DNA of 64,000 nt from assembly GCF_016403105.1 (NCBI RefSeq), contig NZ_CP046155.1:2509906-2573905 (forward strand), in the 5' to 3' direction. The translations under genes and the position numbers were made by a program. This stretch comes from Leptolyngbya sp. BL0902. GTDB lineage: Bacteria > Cyanobacteriota > Cyanobacteriia > Phormidesmidales > Phormidesmidaceae. Below the pieces are notes generated by a model. That model saw only the letters and a program-made list of their open reading frames with translations, had not been told where the DNA came from and did not search any database. Positions 46,473-55,922 of this stretch are shown in pieces. Within the stretch, counting starts at the first letter, position 1, and every line of letters begins with the position of its first letter.

Positions 46473-47768
46473 ATGAGAAGAAAAATAATCAAAAAAATCT
46501 CTGGCACTGGACTGATTGGTATTGCTCAAAAAGCTGGGCAGCTTCTGGTTTCTGCTATTCTTGCACGTTCTTTGGGTGCAGAAGACTATGGTGTGTATGC
46601 CTATGCCCTTTCCGTTATTGTGATTTTGTCCTTGCCTATTAATGCAGGCATTCAGCAGGTCGTTATTCGTGAAACTGCAACCTTTGAGCTTAATCATGAC
46701 TGGGGACTACTAAAAGGACTATTGCAGTGGAGCATAAGTGTCGTACTTGGCATATCAATTCTTGTAATTTCTTTATCTGTAGGCATAGTCCTATTTTTTA
46801 TCAACGACAACTCTGGCATTCTTGATCCGAAGACTTTCATGATAGCAATCCTTGCTTTACCTATCGATTCGTTATCTTTGATTCGAACTGCTTTGATGCG
46901 AGGTCTACGACATCCTGTATCTGCTTTTTTGCCTGAGGGAATAGTTCTTCCATGGATTAATATTGCCCTTATTTTATGGCTACTATTACATGAAAGAAGC
47001 CTATCACCACCTCATGCTATGTCCGCTAGGCTTCTTTCCTCCATGATCTCTGGTTTCCTTGGATTTATTCTGGTACTTAAAGTAATTCCCAAAGAAGTTT
47101 TTTCTAGTCATGTAAATTACCATATTAAAGGATGGCTTTCTGCCATTGTTCCTTTTACCTTGTTTTACGGAATTAATCTCATTAATACTCAAGCAGATAT
47201 CATAATGCTAGGTTTTTTCAGGAGACCTGAAGAGGTTGGATTATATCAGTCCTGTATACAATTAATTCTTCCTTTGTCAGGCATTATGTTGACAATTAAT
47301 TCTGTGATATCACCCTATATTTCTAGGTTTTATGAGCAAGAGAATAGGGCAGAGCTTGCAAAGATTTCTACCTTGGGCGCTAGGGTAAGTCTATTCATTT
47401 TTATGCCTTTTTGTCTCATCTATATATTTAAAGGTCAGTTCATCTTGAGGAACTTGTACGGCGATATTTTTGCGCAAGCAGCTCCAGCCCTAATGATTCT
47501 ATCAGGCGCAACTCTTGTGAATGTTGCATTCGGGCCAGTAGCAACCATCTTGAATATGACCAGGAATGAGAACGAATCCTTGAAGGGCATCCTCTTAAGT
47601 GCATTCTTCAATTTGCTGGCGAATCTGATAGTAATTCCTCGGTATGGTATAATTGGAGCCGCAATCACAACACTGATATCCTACTTGATATGGAATATCT
47701 TCTTATGGATTAGACTTAGAGCTAAGTTGGGATTGGATTCCTCAATCGTTGGTTTTCACTCTTTGTGA
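46473..47768 (+). CDS. Wzx-like polysaccharide flippase
   Basis: A 431-residue MATE/MOP-superfamily membrane protein with about 12-14 helices, expected to turn lipid-linked oligosaccharide units across the inner membrane. The N-terminus (RKIIKKISGTGLIGIAQKAGQ, landmark) and ILARSLGAEDYGVYAYALSV (about 30) are typical of the family, as is NTQADIIMLGFFRRPEEVGLYQ (about 235; landmark). The ATG has a GGAG site 10 bases upstream. The gene is clearly AT-rich compared with the genome around the locus. Confidence 0.9.
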   Translation: MRRKIIKKISGTGLIGIAQKAGQLLVSAILARSLGAEDYGVYAYALSVIVILSLPINAGIQQVVIRETATFELNHDWGLLKGLLQWSISVVLGISILVISLSVGIVLFFINDNSGILDPKTFMIAILALPIDSLSLIRTALMRGLRHPVSAFLPEGIVLPWINIALILWLLLHERSLSPPHAMSARLLSSMISGFLGFILVLKVIPKEVFSSHVNYHIKGWLSAIVPFTLFYGINLINTQADIIMLGFFRRPEEVGLYQSCIQLILPLSGIMLTINSVISPYISRFYEQENRAELAKISTLGARVSLFIFMPFCLIYIFKGQFILRNLYGDIFAQAAPALMILSGATLVNVAFGPVATILNMTRNENESLKGILLSAFFNLLANLIVIPRYGIIGAAITTLISYLIWNIFLWIRLRAKLGLDSSIVGFHSL

Positions 47769-47819
47769 GGTTGTGGCCAACCTTATCAGTCATATTTTCT
47801 CAAGACAGGTGGATTTGCT

Positions 47820-48665
47820 GTGAAGACCGCTGTTATCTCTTCGTTCGATAAACTGACAGGCTTAATCCATGCTTACGTGCCACCGAAAAGATCGGTCAAC
47901 GTGTTAGATGAGGATATCTTCCTAGTGTCATATCCTAAGTCGGGAAACACTTGGCTTAGATTTATTGTTGCTAATCTTATTAACTCTGCTACAGATATTT
48001 CATTTTCTAATATTGACTTGATCGTGCCTGATATATACAAGGTTTCTGCTGCCAAGCTCAGAAAAATATCAAGGCCAAGAATCTTAAAGAGCCACGAATA
48101 TCTAGATGTCCGTTATGGAAAGGTTATCTATATCGTACGAGATCCTCGGGATGTCTTGCTTTCTTACTACCACTATAAAATCTTGAGAAAGAAGCTCTCA
48201 GAGTCTCACCCACTGGATGATTTTGCCCAGGATTTTCTGCATGGCAAGATTGATAAGTTTGGAACCTGGCAAGATCATGTTGGAGGATGGTTGGGTGCCA
48301 GGAAAAATTCCCAGGACTTCTTGTTATTAAGATATGAGGACTTGATTAAGGAGCCTTTTCTAGAGACAAAGAAGGTTGCTAATTTTATTGGATTGAACGC
48401 ATCAGACGATGCCGTGCAAAGATCGCTGGAACTAAGCTCATTCAAAAAAATGAGAGAACTTGAAAAAACAACGGGCAGCAATTCAGCAGCCTTGCGAGGA
48501 TCTCGGAAAGATATGTTTTTTGTTCGGGAAGGACGATCGGGAGGGTGGGTCGAAAGTTTACCTGATGTAATCAGTGCAAAAGTGATCGAGAAGTTTCAAT
48601 CGGGCATGGTGGAAGCAGGATATTTAGAGGCTTCTACTGGTAATGCTCAGTCGATGAAACCCTAG
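47820..48665 (+). CDS. PAPS-dependent sulfotransferase
   Basis: A 281-residue cytosolic enzyme of the sulfotransferase-1 type. The 5'-phosphosulfate loop is FLVSYPKSGNTWLRF (about residues 37-51) with the key Lys, and the 3'-phosphate site is YIVRDPRDVLLSYYHY (about 108-123). KSHEYL fits the position of the catalytic His. It likely transfers sulfate to a sugar of the polymer or its lipid-linked unit. The start is GTG 47820 with an AGGTGG site. It lies 51 bp after the flippase gene, so co-transcription is likely. Confidence 0.9.
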   Translation: MKTAVISSFDKLTGLIHAYVPPKRSVNVLDEDIFLVSYPKSGNTWLRFIVANLINSATDISFSNIDLIVPDIYKVSAAKLRKISRPRILKSHEYLDVRYGKVIYIVRDPRDVLLSYYHYKILRKKLSESHPLDDFAQDFLHGKIDKFGTWQDHVGGWLGARKNSQDFLLLRYEDLIKEPFLETKKVANFIGLNASDDAVQRSLELSSFKKMRELEKTTGSNSAALRGSRKDMFFVREGRSGGWVESLPDVISAKVIEKFQSGMVEAGYLEASTGNAQSMKP

Positions 48666-48727
48666 CAATATTAGCTGTTCACCTTTGGCGACCCTGAATT
48701 AATCTCCCTTAACTAAGGTTTTAAGAA

Positions 48728-49513
48728 ATGACTGAAACTGCACTAGTCCATCAATTCAATAATGGAATCAAGGTATATGAAAAGCATCTGACTGACGCCC
48801 AAAAGGCACGTTATCAGAAGCATAATCTTCATGAGCCACTGGAAGAAGAAATCTTTCTTAAGATCATTAACTCAATTCCAGAAGGTGGCTGTTATTTGAA
48901 TATTGGGGCTGCCATTGGTTATTATGCTTTGCTGGCTAAGCAGCAATCTCCAAGCCTTGATATTCACGCCTTTGAACCGCTTGAAACACACCGCAACTAT
49001 TTCCGTGAAAATATACTTCTGAATACATTTAGTGAAGGTGACTTTCACATTTATGCTGAGGGCATCAGTTCATCTAGCTCTAGTCAAGATTTTGTTGAAA
49101 GCTCCTATGGCAGCAAAATAGCATTAGGCTTTAACTCCACTCGCAGTCTCACTGCCAGAACAAAACTTGGATTGAGAAGACTAGCTAAACGTCTTCTGAT
49201 CTCCCTAAAACTAAGAAAGAAAGAAAAGACTGTAAAAATCAATACAACCACTATAGATGCTTTTTCTGAACACTTAGGAAAGCCTGTTGATTTATGCCAA
49301 ATGGATATTCAAGGATTGGAAATTGAAGCTCTCACTGGCGCGTCTCAAGCTATGGAGTCAGGAAAAGTTAAAGTATTCATCATTGGAACCCATGGACTTT
49401 TCTGCCATCAAAAAGTAATAGAGATTCTATCTTCCTTCGATTACAGTATCGAGTTTGAGGACTTTACTCCCTCTGATCAACCGGACGGCATAGTTGTTGC
49501 GCGCAAAAGATAA
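48728..49513 (+). CDS. FkbM-family methyltransferase
   Basis: A 261-residue SAM-dependent enzyme. The SAM site is YLNIGAAIGYYALLA (about residues 57-71), with the acidic adenosine-ribose contact in HAFEPLETHRNYF (about 82-94). The later FkbM blocks are TTTIDAFSEHLGKPVDLCQMDIQG (about 175-198; landmark), containing the MDIQG motif. It probably O-methylates a sugar hydroxyl of the polymer. It follows the sulfotransferase on the same strand with a 62-bp gap. AT-rich composition. Confidence 0.88.
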   Translation: MTETALVHQFNNGIKVYEKHLTDAQKARYQKHNLHEPLEEEIFLKIINSIPEGGCYLNIGAAIGYYALLAKQQSPSLDIHAFEPLETHRNYFRENILLNTFSEGDFHIYAEGISSSSSSQDFVESSYGSKIALGFNSTRSLTARTKLGLRRLAKRLLISLKLRKKEKTVKINTTTIDAFSEHLGKPVDLCQMDIQGLEIEALTGASQAMESGKVKVFIIGTHGLFCHQKVIEILSSFDYSIEFEDFTPSDQPDGIVVARKR

Positions 49514-50010
49514 TCCCAAAGAAGTTGAATTTAGAAACTGATCGACTAGCGCTTGCTGTGATCTTACTAAGATGAAAACCTGAATACAGCCGTAATTAAT
49601 CTAGTAAGGAGCACTTTGAACCATAGGATCAAGATATGACTAGGAGTTTGAGCCTTGCACTGTGCCTCACGTGATTCAAAAGTGCTGTAGATTACTTCAA
49701 TATTTTGTGGATTCTCGAATATTGATTCTATATGTCCATATGAACCTGACTGAACTTAAAGTCAATTAGAAATCAAGGAAAGAAGGCATGAACAATCTAG
49801 GCGAACTGCTATCCGATGGTAACTATTGAGAAAAATCCTGATCCTCACTTTGGCACCTCTAGATTTTAGGCTTTTCCCATGCTCTCTTTGAACCTTAGCC
49901 CACTTTAATTTGTAAATCGACTGGAAAACAATGCTATCCTGCGCAAAGGGATAACATTGTTTCTAGAAGAAAGTAAAGTCATTGTAAGGCGTTAGGAGCT
50001 TGCATAAATT
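49514..50010. other. AT-rich intergenic region with repeat copy B and a hairpin
   Basis: A 497-bp gap. It contains palindromic repeat copy B (about 49608-49690) and an inverted repeat CAATGCTATCC / GGGATAACATTG at 49929-49959. No gene of convincing length was found; it may be the scar of a lost gene. Confidence 0.5.
49608..49690. repeat. Dispersed palindromic repeat, copy B
   Basis: Left arm AGCACTTTGAA (49611-49621) pairs with TTCAAAAGTGCT (about 49677-49687). The segment TTTGAGCCTTGCACTG...CCTCACGTGATTCAAAAG matches copy A at 45050-45087 with a few changes. The shared right arm reads outward as TACAGC(A/G)CTTTTG(A/G)ATCAC. Confidence 0.72.
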
Positions 50011-50889
50011 ATGGAAGTAGGAGTTAGAATTCCATTTTTTAGCGTTATTACTGTTGTTAGAAACGAGAAAGATTCCATATTAAAAACACTTCAAAGCGTT
50101 AAAGATCAAGGGACTTATAGTAGTCCAGAACTCATCATTGAACATGTTCTGGTTGATGGTCTTTCAACCGACGGTACTGCTTTAGCGATTGAGGAATTCA
50201 TTGCTAGTAATACAACCTGTCCGCAGATAATTTACAACTACGTTTCCGAAATGGATAGTGGTATCTACGACGCGATGGATAAGGGCAGATCCATGGCATC
50301 TGGACGCTTTATTTTTTTTCTAAATGCGGGCGATAAGTTTTCAAGCAATGATGTTCTCAACCAAACTTATGAGTCTATTCTTCAGGTCGAGAATCTTGAT
50401 CTAATCTTTTATGGATCAGTAAATATTAATAGTGAACTAACTCACTGGAAGCGTCCTGCTGTTCGACCAGACTCTAGGATACATCAAATAGACAATATCA
50501 ATCGTTTACCTCATCACCAGTCTATTTTTTATCCTAGGTCATTTTATTCAAATCATAAATATGATATTCATTTTATCAAATACGGTGATACTGACTATAC
50601 TTTGCGCGCCTGCCAACAATTTTATGCCTATTACCTAGACTTAGAAATTACAAGCGTAACTCTGGGTGGATTTAGCACTAAAAAACATACTTTTAAGGAG
50701 GCTTATAAAATTTATCTAGATTTTCAGAGGCTTAGCAGCAGGCATCCGTCAAGTTTTAGCATTCTAGAGAGGCTTTTAAAGCCGATCTCTTTTATACTTA
50801 AATTTTTACTAGATATGGTTGGAGGTGCTAGGCTTAAACATTGGGCCATGAAGAATATTTACAAAATAAGGCAAAACAGAAAGTCTTGA
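50011..50889 (+). CDS. Family 2 glycosyltransferase
   Basis: A 292-residue inverting glycosyltransferase of GT-A fold. Landmarks are FFSVITVVRNEKDSILKTLQS (landmark, about residue 9), EHVLVDGLSTDGT (about 45-57), SEMDSGIYDAMDKG (about 80-93) and FIFFLNAGDKF (about 101), where NAGD stands at the metal-binding DxD position. This YDAMDKG arrangement is common in WcaA/WcaE-like capsule enzymes. It adds one sugar of the repeat unit; donor and linkage are unknown. The ATG has a GGAG site. Strongly AT-rich. Confidence 0.9.
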   Translation: MEVGVRIPFFSVITVVRNEKDSILKTLQSVKDQGTYSSPELIIEHVLVDGLSTDGTALAIEEFIASNTTCPQIIYNYVSEMDSGIYDAMDKGRSMASGRFIFFLNAGDKFSSNDVLNQTYESILQVENLDLIFYGSVNINSELTHWKRPAVRPDSRIHQIDNINRLPHHQSIFYPRSFYSNHKYDIHFIKYGDTDYTLRACQQFYAYYLDLEITSVTLGGFSTKKHTFKEAYKIYLDFQRLSSRHPSSFSILERLLKPISFILKFLLDMVGGARLKHWAMKNIYKIRQNRKS

Positions 50890-51097
50890 TGCTATTGGTC
50901 TGTTTTGAACCTGCTGACCCGCAAGCTATTTTTTCAATCAACTCCGTTGACTATAACGTAGTGAGATGTAGGGTTTAATATTAACGACGCTTGATATTTT
51001 ATAGTCGTTTTGAAGAAAGACTTATGTCACTACATTTCTGATTTTCAATCAATTATCTAAAAATGAATTTTCCGTAATTGAGAAAAACAAGTGAGAT

Positions 51098-52306
51098 ATG
51101 CTTAAACCTTTTTTATTCGCTCTGGCTTTGCGTTTTATTATAGCTATCATAGGATTTTACTTCGTCACATTACCTTATTCTTCCGACGATGCCGTCTACA
51201 ACGATAACACAGCCTGGCTCCTCAGTCAGTCAGGTTTTTGGGAAGTATTCTCCAGAGATGTACCTAGAAGTGGATCTGAGTACTATGTAAGATTTATTGG
51301 CTTTATTTATTATTTTATTGGTAGATTGCCGCTAGCAATGATACTTCTAAATGTCTTGTTTGGTTCTTTAACTGTACTCAATATTTATCTTCTCAGTTGT
51401 TTCTTGTGGGGAAAGAGGTGGGCTGTTCGATGCGCGTGGATTGCCGCCTTGTTTCCCTCCATGATACTTTTGTCTACTGTACTGTTAAGGGAAGCGCCAA
51501 TACACTTTTTCTCTTCTCTTGGACTCCTATATTTGGCCAGATTTTTTAAGTTTAGAAGAGCAGTAAACTTTCTTGGATTTTTAATTTGTTTTTTATTAGC
51601 TGCATCTTTGCACTCTGTCTTTATTATTGTTCCTATTGTCCTAGCAATCTATACTTTTATAAACCAGTTGTCAAGTAAGAAAAAAAGAATAATGAAACGG
51701 GGCAGATTTATTCTTGTCTCAATGATTCTTCTGGTTTTGTTAACTACGGCCTTGTATAGTGGATTTGGACTTGCAAAGTTCGCAAGATTAATTGAAGATT
51801 TTAACGCTTTTAGCTTACAGCAGTTGTCGCAAATCATCTTCGATGTTCAAGCATCACGAGCACGAGAAATCAATCGTGGTACTTATTTGTCAAGTCTCCA
51901 AGTCTCTAGGCCAACCGACTTGATCTTACATGCCCCTATTCGATTTGTATACTTCCTTTTTTCTCCATTCCCTTGGATGATATCAAGCTTGTCTGACCTT
52001 TTTGGCATTCTTGATGCCTCTCTATACGTGTTAATCATTTTATTGATTGTTAAAAATAGAGTTATCTCTAAGCAACAGAAAACTAGTGACTCCTTTTTGA
52101 TTTTTGTTTTGGCCGCTGTCTTGGCGTTAATTTTTTTGCTTGCCTTTTCCACATCAAATTACGGTACTGCTATTCGTCATAGGGCTAAACTGATCGTCTT
52201 CCTTCTTCTTTTGCTACCTGGATCAGTCTCTTTCTTATTCCAAGAAAATAGCTCTCGTACTAGTAAATCGAAAAGAATGCTCATAGGGAGACGACTAGAG
52301 AGGTGA
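51098..52306 (+). CDS. Polytopic membrane protein, polymerase- or GT-C-like
   Basis: A 402-residue protein with about 10-11 helices. The N-terminal helix is followed by an acidic loop (YSSDDAVYNDNTAWLLSQSG, about residues 29-48), as in GT-C glycosyltransferases, and WIAALFPSMILLSTVLLREAPIHFF (landmark, about 113). No defined catalytic signature is seen. As the only candidate in the locus it may be the Wzy-like polymerase or a membrane glycosyltransferase. It closes the locus: the MITE starts 98 bp downstream. The AT-rich composition continues to its end. Confidence 0.7.
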   Translation: MLKPFLFALALRFIIAIIGFYFVTLPYSSDDAVYNDNTAWLLSQSGFWEVFSRDVPRSGSEYYVRFIGFIYYFIGRLPLAMILLNVLFGSLTVLNIYLLSCFLWGKRWAVRCAWIAALFPSMILLSTVLLREAPIHFFSSLGLLYLARFFKFRRAVNFLGFLICFLLAASLHSVFIIVPIVLAIYTFINQLSSKKKRIMKRGRFILVSMILLVLLTTALYSGFGLAKFARLIEDFNAFSLQQLSQIIFDVQASRAREINRGTYLSSLQVSRPTDLILHAPIRFVYFLFSPFPWMISSLSDLFGILDASLYVLIILLIVKNRVISKQQKTSDSFLIFVLAAVLALIFLLAFSTSNYGTAIRHRAKLIVFLLLLLPGSVSFLFQENSSRTSKSKRMLIGRRLER

Positions 52307-52403
52307 TGGGAGTCTGAAAATATCTTTCCTTTATCTCACTATTAAAACCTTAGTACAAAAGCTATTCAGAACTTTTTCCATGGGGAAAGAGGATGGCATC
52401 ATG

Positions 52404-52564
52404 CTGACTGCCTGACACATCTCTGGAAACCCCTGATTTCTCGTGGGGGACGTTGGCCCAAAAGCCCCTTCAGCCAAGCTCTCCGGCTCCAACCCAAGGG
52501 CTATAGGCTTCGGCTCCAAGACAACGCATTTTCAAGGCTTTCGGGACTTGTGTCAGGCAACCAG
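52404..52564. mobile_element. 161-bp MITE related to the IS4-family element
   Basis: Left end CTGACTGCCTGACA (52404-52417) is identical to the IS4-family end at 6682, and the identity continues to 19 bp. Right end TGTCAGGCAACCAG (52551-52564) matches in 12 of 14 positions and shows further similarity inward (GAAAG-CTTGAAA). An exact 9-bp target duplication, GGCATCATG, flanks it (52395-52403 and 52565-52573). It has no transposase frame, so it would move only with the help of the IS transposase. It marks the right border of the polysaccharide locus. Confidence 0.93.
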
Positions 52565-52654
52565 GGCATCATGTCTTAGCCTCATTTTAGAGAAGTGGAT
52601 GAAGATCTCGCTCAGCAAGTTAATGACTGACTGATGTATTAGGGGAGCTAAGAT

Positions 52655-52686
52655 TGAGTGGCTAAACTACTGAGTGGCTAAACTAC
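52655..52686. repeat. Perfect 16-bp tandem repeat upstream of hxlR
   Basis: TGAGTGGCTAAACTAC occurs twice in direct tandem (52655-52670, 52671-52686), about 150 bp upstream of the HxlR-type regulator. It could be an operator with two sites. Confidence 0.6.
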
Positions 52687-52834
52687 AATGGTCAGTCTGG
52701 CTTTGAGGCTAGTATGGAGGTCAGCAACGAGATATTTATTAAGAAAAAATTAAATTTGAGCTATCTGCAACAAGAATAACCATCAACGACGGAATAATCT
52801 TTCACAATGGGAAGCGACATCCTCAAGGAGAGTG

Positions 52835-53191
52835 ATGCCAATGCTTCATTCTGTTCAGGTTGCTCCCGTCCGCTCTACCCAGGATGGACATGTCCACTGT
52901 CCAGTTCGCCACGTGCTATCTTACATTGGCAACAAGTGGGCTATCCTAATTTTGGGAGAGCTTTTCCAGGGCAACCGTCGTACCAATGAGTTTCTTGCAG
53001 CTCTTCCCGGCATTAGCACCAAAACTCTGACTGCTCGCCTACGCGAACTTGAGCGTTGTGGTTTGCTGACACGCACGGTGTTTCCTGAGGTGCCGCCCCG
53101 GGTAGAGTATGCTCTGACCGAGAAGGGACGGGAAATCCAGCCCATCATAGCTGCCCTCAGTCAGGTAGGGGAGCACTGGCTTGGCCAATGA
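52835..53191 (+). CDS. HxlR-family transcriptional regulator
   Basis: A 118-residue winged-helix DNA-binding protein. The family signature is clear: a Cys near the N-terminus (HCPVRHVLSYIGNKWAILIL, about residues 19-38; landmark), FQGNRRTNEFLAALPGISTKTLTARLRELERCGLLTR (about 42-78; landmark, recognition helix and wing) and YALTEKGRE. The single Cys before VRHVLS is often a redox sensor in this family. ATG 52835 or 52841; AAGGAG precedes both. A tandem repeat upstream may be its own operator. There is no obvious enzyme partner adjacent, so the target is unknown. Confidence 0.9.
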   Translation: MPMLHSVQVAPVRSTQDGHVHCPVRHVLSYIGNKWAILILGELFQGNRRTNEFLAALPGISTKTLTARLRELERCGLLTRTVFPEVPPRVEYALTEKGREIQPIIAALSQVGEHWLGQ

Positions 53192-53208
53192 CTGCTCTGC
53201 AATATTCC

Positions 53209-55128
53209 CTAAGCACCAGTGAGCACCACCTCACTACGGCGGGACTGGATCTCTAGATGTACCAGCAGGGCGTTGACATCCGCAGGATTCACCCCGCCAA
53301 TGCGGGAGGCTTGGCCGATGGTGAGGGGTTTCACCTGGTTGAGCTTTTCCCGCGCCTCTTTGGAGAGGGTGTCGATGGTCATGTAATCGAGGGTTTCAGG
53401 CAGTTTGCGGTTGGCGTTTTTGGCGATTTGGTCGATCTGGTTTTGTTGCCGCTGGATGTAGCCGGAATATTTGATGTCGATTTCGGCCCCTTCTTTTTCT
53501 TCGCGGCTGAGGTCGGGATGGCCTAGGCCGTAGCGATCCAGATCTACATAGTGGAAGCCGGGACGACGGAGCAGATCGGCGAGGGTGATGGAGCCTTTGA
53601 TGCGCTGGTCGGTGTCGGCGACAATTTGCTGACCAACGGGGTCATTTTCCTTGACGCGGGTGGCTTGCAGGCGATCTTTTTCGGCGGCGATGTGGTCGTA
53701 TTTGCGGGTGAACAAGTCCCAGCGACGGTCGTCGATCAGGCCAATTTCCCGTCCCAAGGGGGTCAGTCGTTGGTCAGCATTGTCAGACCGTAGCAAGAGG
53801 CGATATTCCGACCGGGAGGTGAGCATTCGGTAGGGTTCCCGCAGGTCTTTGGTACAGAGGTCGTCGAGCAGGGTGCCGATGTAGCTGCCTTCGCGGGGCA
53901 GGATTAGCAGATCTTGGCCCTTCACCAACCGAGCGGCGTTGACCCCGGCCACAAAGCCTTGGGCGGCGGCTTCTTCGTATCCGGTGGTGCCGTTGATTTG
54001 TCCGGCGCAGAACAGCCCCTCCACCCGCTTGGTCATCATGGTGGGGTAGCACTGGGTGGCAGGGAGATAGTCGTACTCCACGGCGTAGGCGGGGCGCAGC
54101 ATGGCACAGTATTCCAACCCAGGAAGAGTGCGGAGCATGGCCAGTTGCAGTTTTTCCGGCAGTCCTGTCGAAAAGCCCTGGACGTAGATTTCGGGGATAT
54201 CGCGGCCTTCAGGTTCGAGGAAAATCTGGTGGCTTTCCTTGTCGGCAAAGCGAACGATTTTGTCCTCAATGCTGGGGCAATAGCGGGGGCCTTTAGAATC
54301 GACCCAGCCGCCATAGATGGGCGAGAGGTGGATGTTGTCTTGGATCAGGCGATGGGTTTCGGCGGTGGTGCGGGTGAGGTGGCAGGGCATTTGCTCACGC
54401 TCAACCCACACCTCTGGGTCAAAGCTGAACCAGCGCACGTCCTCATCACCGGGTTGGGGTTCCAGAATATCGAAGTTGATAGAGCGACGGTCTACCCGCG
54501 CCGGGGTGCCCGTTTTCAATCGTCCGGTTTCAAAACCCAGGCGATTCAGGGTGTCAGTCAGCCCCTCGGCAGCAAATTCCCCGGCCCGTCCTGCCGCCAT
54601 GGATTTGTCGCCAATCCAAATGGTGCCGCCCAAAAACGTCCCGGTGGTCAAAATCACCGCCCGACAGCGAAAGGCCACTCCAAAGTAGGTCTGGATGCCG
54701 ATTACCTCATCGTTTGGCCCCAGCACCAAGTCCGTCACCATGCCCTCGCGGATGGTCAGGTTGTCCTGGTTTTCCACGATGGTTTTCATCACGGCGGCGT
54801 ATTCCCGCTTGTCGGTCTGTGCCCGCAAGGCCCACACCGCAGGGCCACGGGAGTTATTCAAAATGCGCTTTTGCAGGTAGGTGCGGTCAGCCATTTTGCC
54901 AATTTCGCCGCCCAGGGCATCCACCTCATGGGTGAGCTGAGACTTGGCAGGGCCACCCACTGCCGGATTGCAGGGCTGCCACGCGATTTTGTCCAAATTC
55001 AGGGTAATCATCAACGTGCGACAGCCCAGCCGCGCCGACGCCAGGGCCGCCTCGCAGCCGGAATGCCCCGCCCCTACAACGACAACATCATATTCATCCA
55101 AAAAGTCAGCGGTATCGGGGGCAATCAT
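53209..55128 (-). CDS. mnmG: tRNA uridine-34 modification enzyme MnmG (GidA)
   Basis: A 639-residue FAD protein that with MnmE makes the carboxymethylaminomethyl group on U34 of certain tRNAs. The FAD site is [20 protein letters not shown] (about residues 15-34), followed by [22 protein letters not shown] (about 285-296) holds the catalytic Cys, and [16 protein letters not shown] (about 380) is conserved. The C-terminal helical domain is complete. Full length for the family. It is transcribed toward the HxlR gene with 17 bp between their ends. Confidence 0.96.
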   Translation of the reverse strand: MIAPDTADFLDEYDVVVVGAGHSGCEAALASARLGCRTLMITLNLDKIAWQPCNPAVGGPAKSQLTHEVDALGGEIGKMADRTYLQKRILNNSRGPAVWALRAQTDKREYAAVMKTIVENQDNLTIREGMVTDLVLGPNDEVIGIQTYFGVAFRCRAVILTTGTFLGGTIWIGDKSMAAGRAGEFAAEGLTDTLNRLGFETGRLKTGTPARVDRRSINFDILEPQPGDEDVRWFSFDPEVWVEREQMPCHLTRTTAETHRLIQDNIHLSPIYGGWVDSKGPRYCPSIEDKIVRFADKESHQIFLEPEGRDIPEIYVQGFSTGLPEKLQLAMLRTLPGLEYCAMLRPAYAVEYDYLPATQCYPTMMTKRVEGLFCAGQINGTTGYEEAAAQGFVAGVNAARLVKGQDLLILPREGSYIGTLLDDLCTKDLREPYRMLTSRSEYRLLLRSDNADQRLTPLGREIGLIDDRRWDLFTRKYDHIAAEKDRLQATRVKENDPVGQQIVADTDQRIKGSITLADLLRRPGFHYVDLDRYGLGHPDLSREEKEGAEIDIKYSGYIQRQQNQIDQIAKNANRKLPETLDYMTIDTLSKEAREKLNQVKPLTIGQASRIGGVNPADVNALLVHLEIQSRRSEVVLTGA

Positions 55129-55287
55129 GGGCGTTGGGCAAGGGGTGAATAATAAGGATCAAGTAAAAAAGGGCCAATCCGAAAAGTTAACAAAGCTTGG
55201 CCGAAATTGGCGCGAGATGAAAGGCACTAGTCCGCCACATTAATTCTAGCGGGTCAGGTCTGGGGAATTGGGCCGAGTTCCCCTAGG

Positions 55288-55902
55288 TTAGGACGAGGAG
55301 AAAATCCGTACCACTAGGGCGATGAAGCTATGCACCAAGGCTGAACTGAGACAACTACCCACCAGTGCACCGAGAACGGCAGGGGAAACAGGGTCAAAAG
55401 TGTTAGGAAACAGCCCTTCGGCGATGGTGCTGAAGAGGAGCACCATGATCAGCGGCAGCAGGCTTCCCACTAGGCTGCTGCCCAGTAGACCCACTCCCTG
55501 CCACAGTAGGAAATTGGAGAGATTTTGCTGGCTGGCCCCAAACCAATAGCCCCAGGCCACCGACCATACCCCAATCAACAACCCAGAACCCAGAAACAGC
55601 GGAATGAAGAACACTAGAAAGAGAATGCCACCGCCTTGGCTTTCAAAGGTTTCTGGGAAAAACGTCTGGAGCATGGCAATTCCTAGACCTAGGCCCAAGA
55701 TTGTTGTGACAACAACGGCCAGCGCCATCCAGACCAAGAAGAGAAAGGATCGACTTTTGACCCAGCAAACGACCCCTGCCGCCAGAAAATACAGCAGCAC
55801 CATCCCCGCCAGCACGTAGAACGATCTCTCCGTGACGACCATAGAATCGCCCCAAGGGTCGCGATTGCCAGCGGTCTGTAACAACCAATAGGCTAATCCC
55901 AT
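55288..55902 (-). CDS. Integral membrane protein of unknown function
   Basis: A 204-residue protein with about five hydrophobic helices, the first at about residues 28-48 (FYVLAGMVLLYFLAAGVVCWV, landmark), followed by helices near 55-80, 95-120, 130-160 and 170-200. Short loops and no conserved catalytic residues. The start is well supported by GGAGGA 8 bases upstream of ATG 55902. Upstream of mnmG on the same strand with a gap of about 160 bp. It is not recognised as a named family. Confidence 0.7.
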   Translation of the reverse strand: MGLAYWLLQTAGNRDPWGDSMVVTERSFYVLAGMVLLYFLAAGVVCWVKSRSFLFLVWMALAVVVTTILGLGLGIAMLQTFFPETFESQGGGILFLVFFIPLFLGSGLLIGVWSVAWGYWFGASQQNLSNFLLWQGVGLLGSSLVGSLLPLIMVLLFSTIAEGLFPNTFDPVSPAVLGALVGSCLSSALVHSFIALVVRIFSSS

Positions 55903-55922
55903 CTCGCTTTCCTCCTACAATG

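Larger units (their letters stand above)
52307..52834. other. Intergenic region with MITE and tandem repeat
   Basis: The 528 bp between the last polysaccharide gene and the HxlR gene hold the 161-bp MITE (52404-52564) and a 16-bp tandem repeat (52655-52686). Open frames over the MITE are not considered genes. Confidence 0.6.

Noticed and set aside
52443-52634. 63-codon frame across the MITE
   Set aside because: It crosses the MITE right end and target duplication, so it cannot be a native gene.
53914-55152. 412-codon plus-strand open frame opposite mnmG
   Set aside because: Antisense to an unmistakable MnmG; the translation is low-complexity and matches nothing known.
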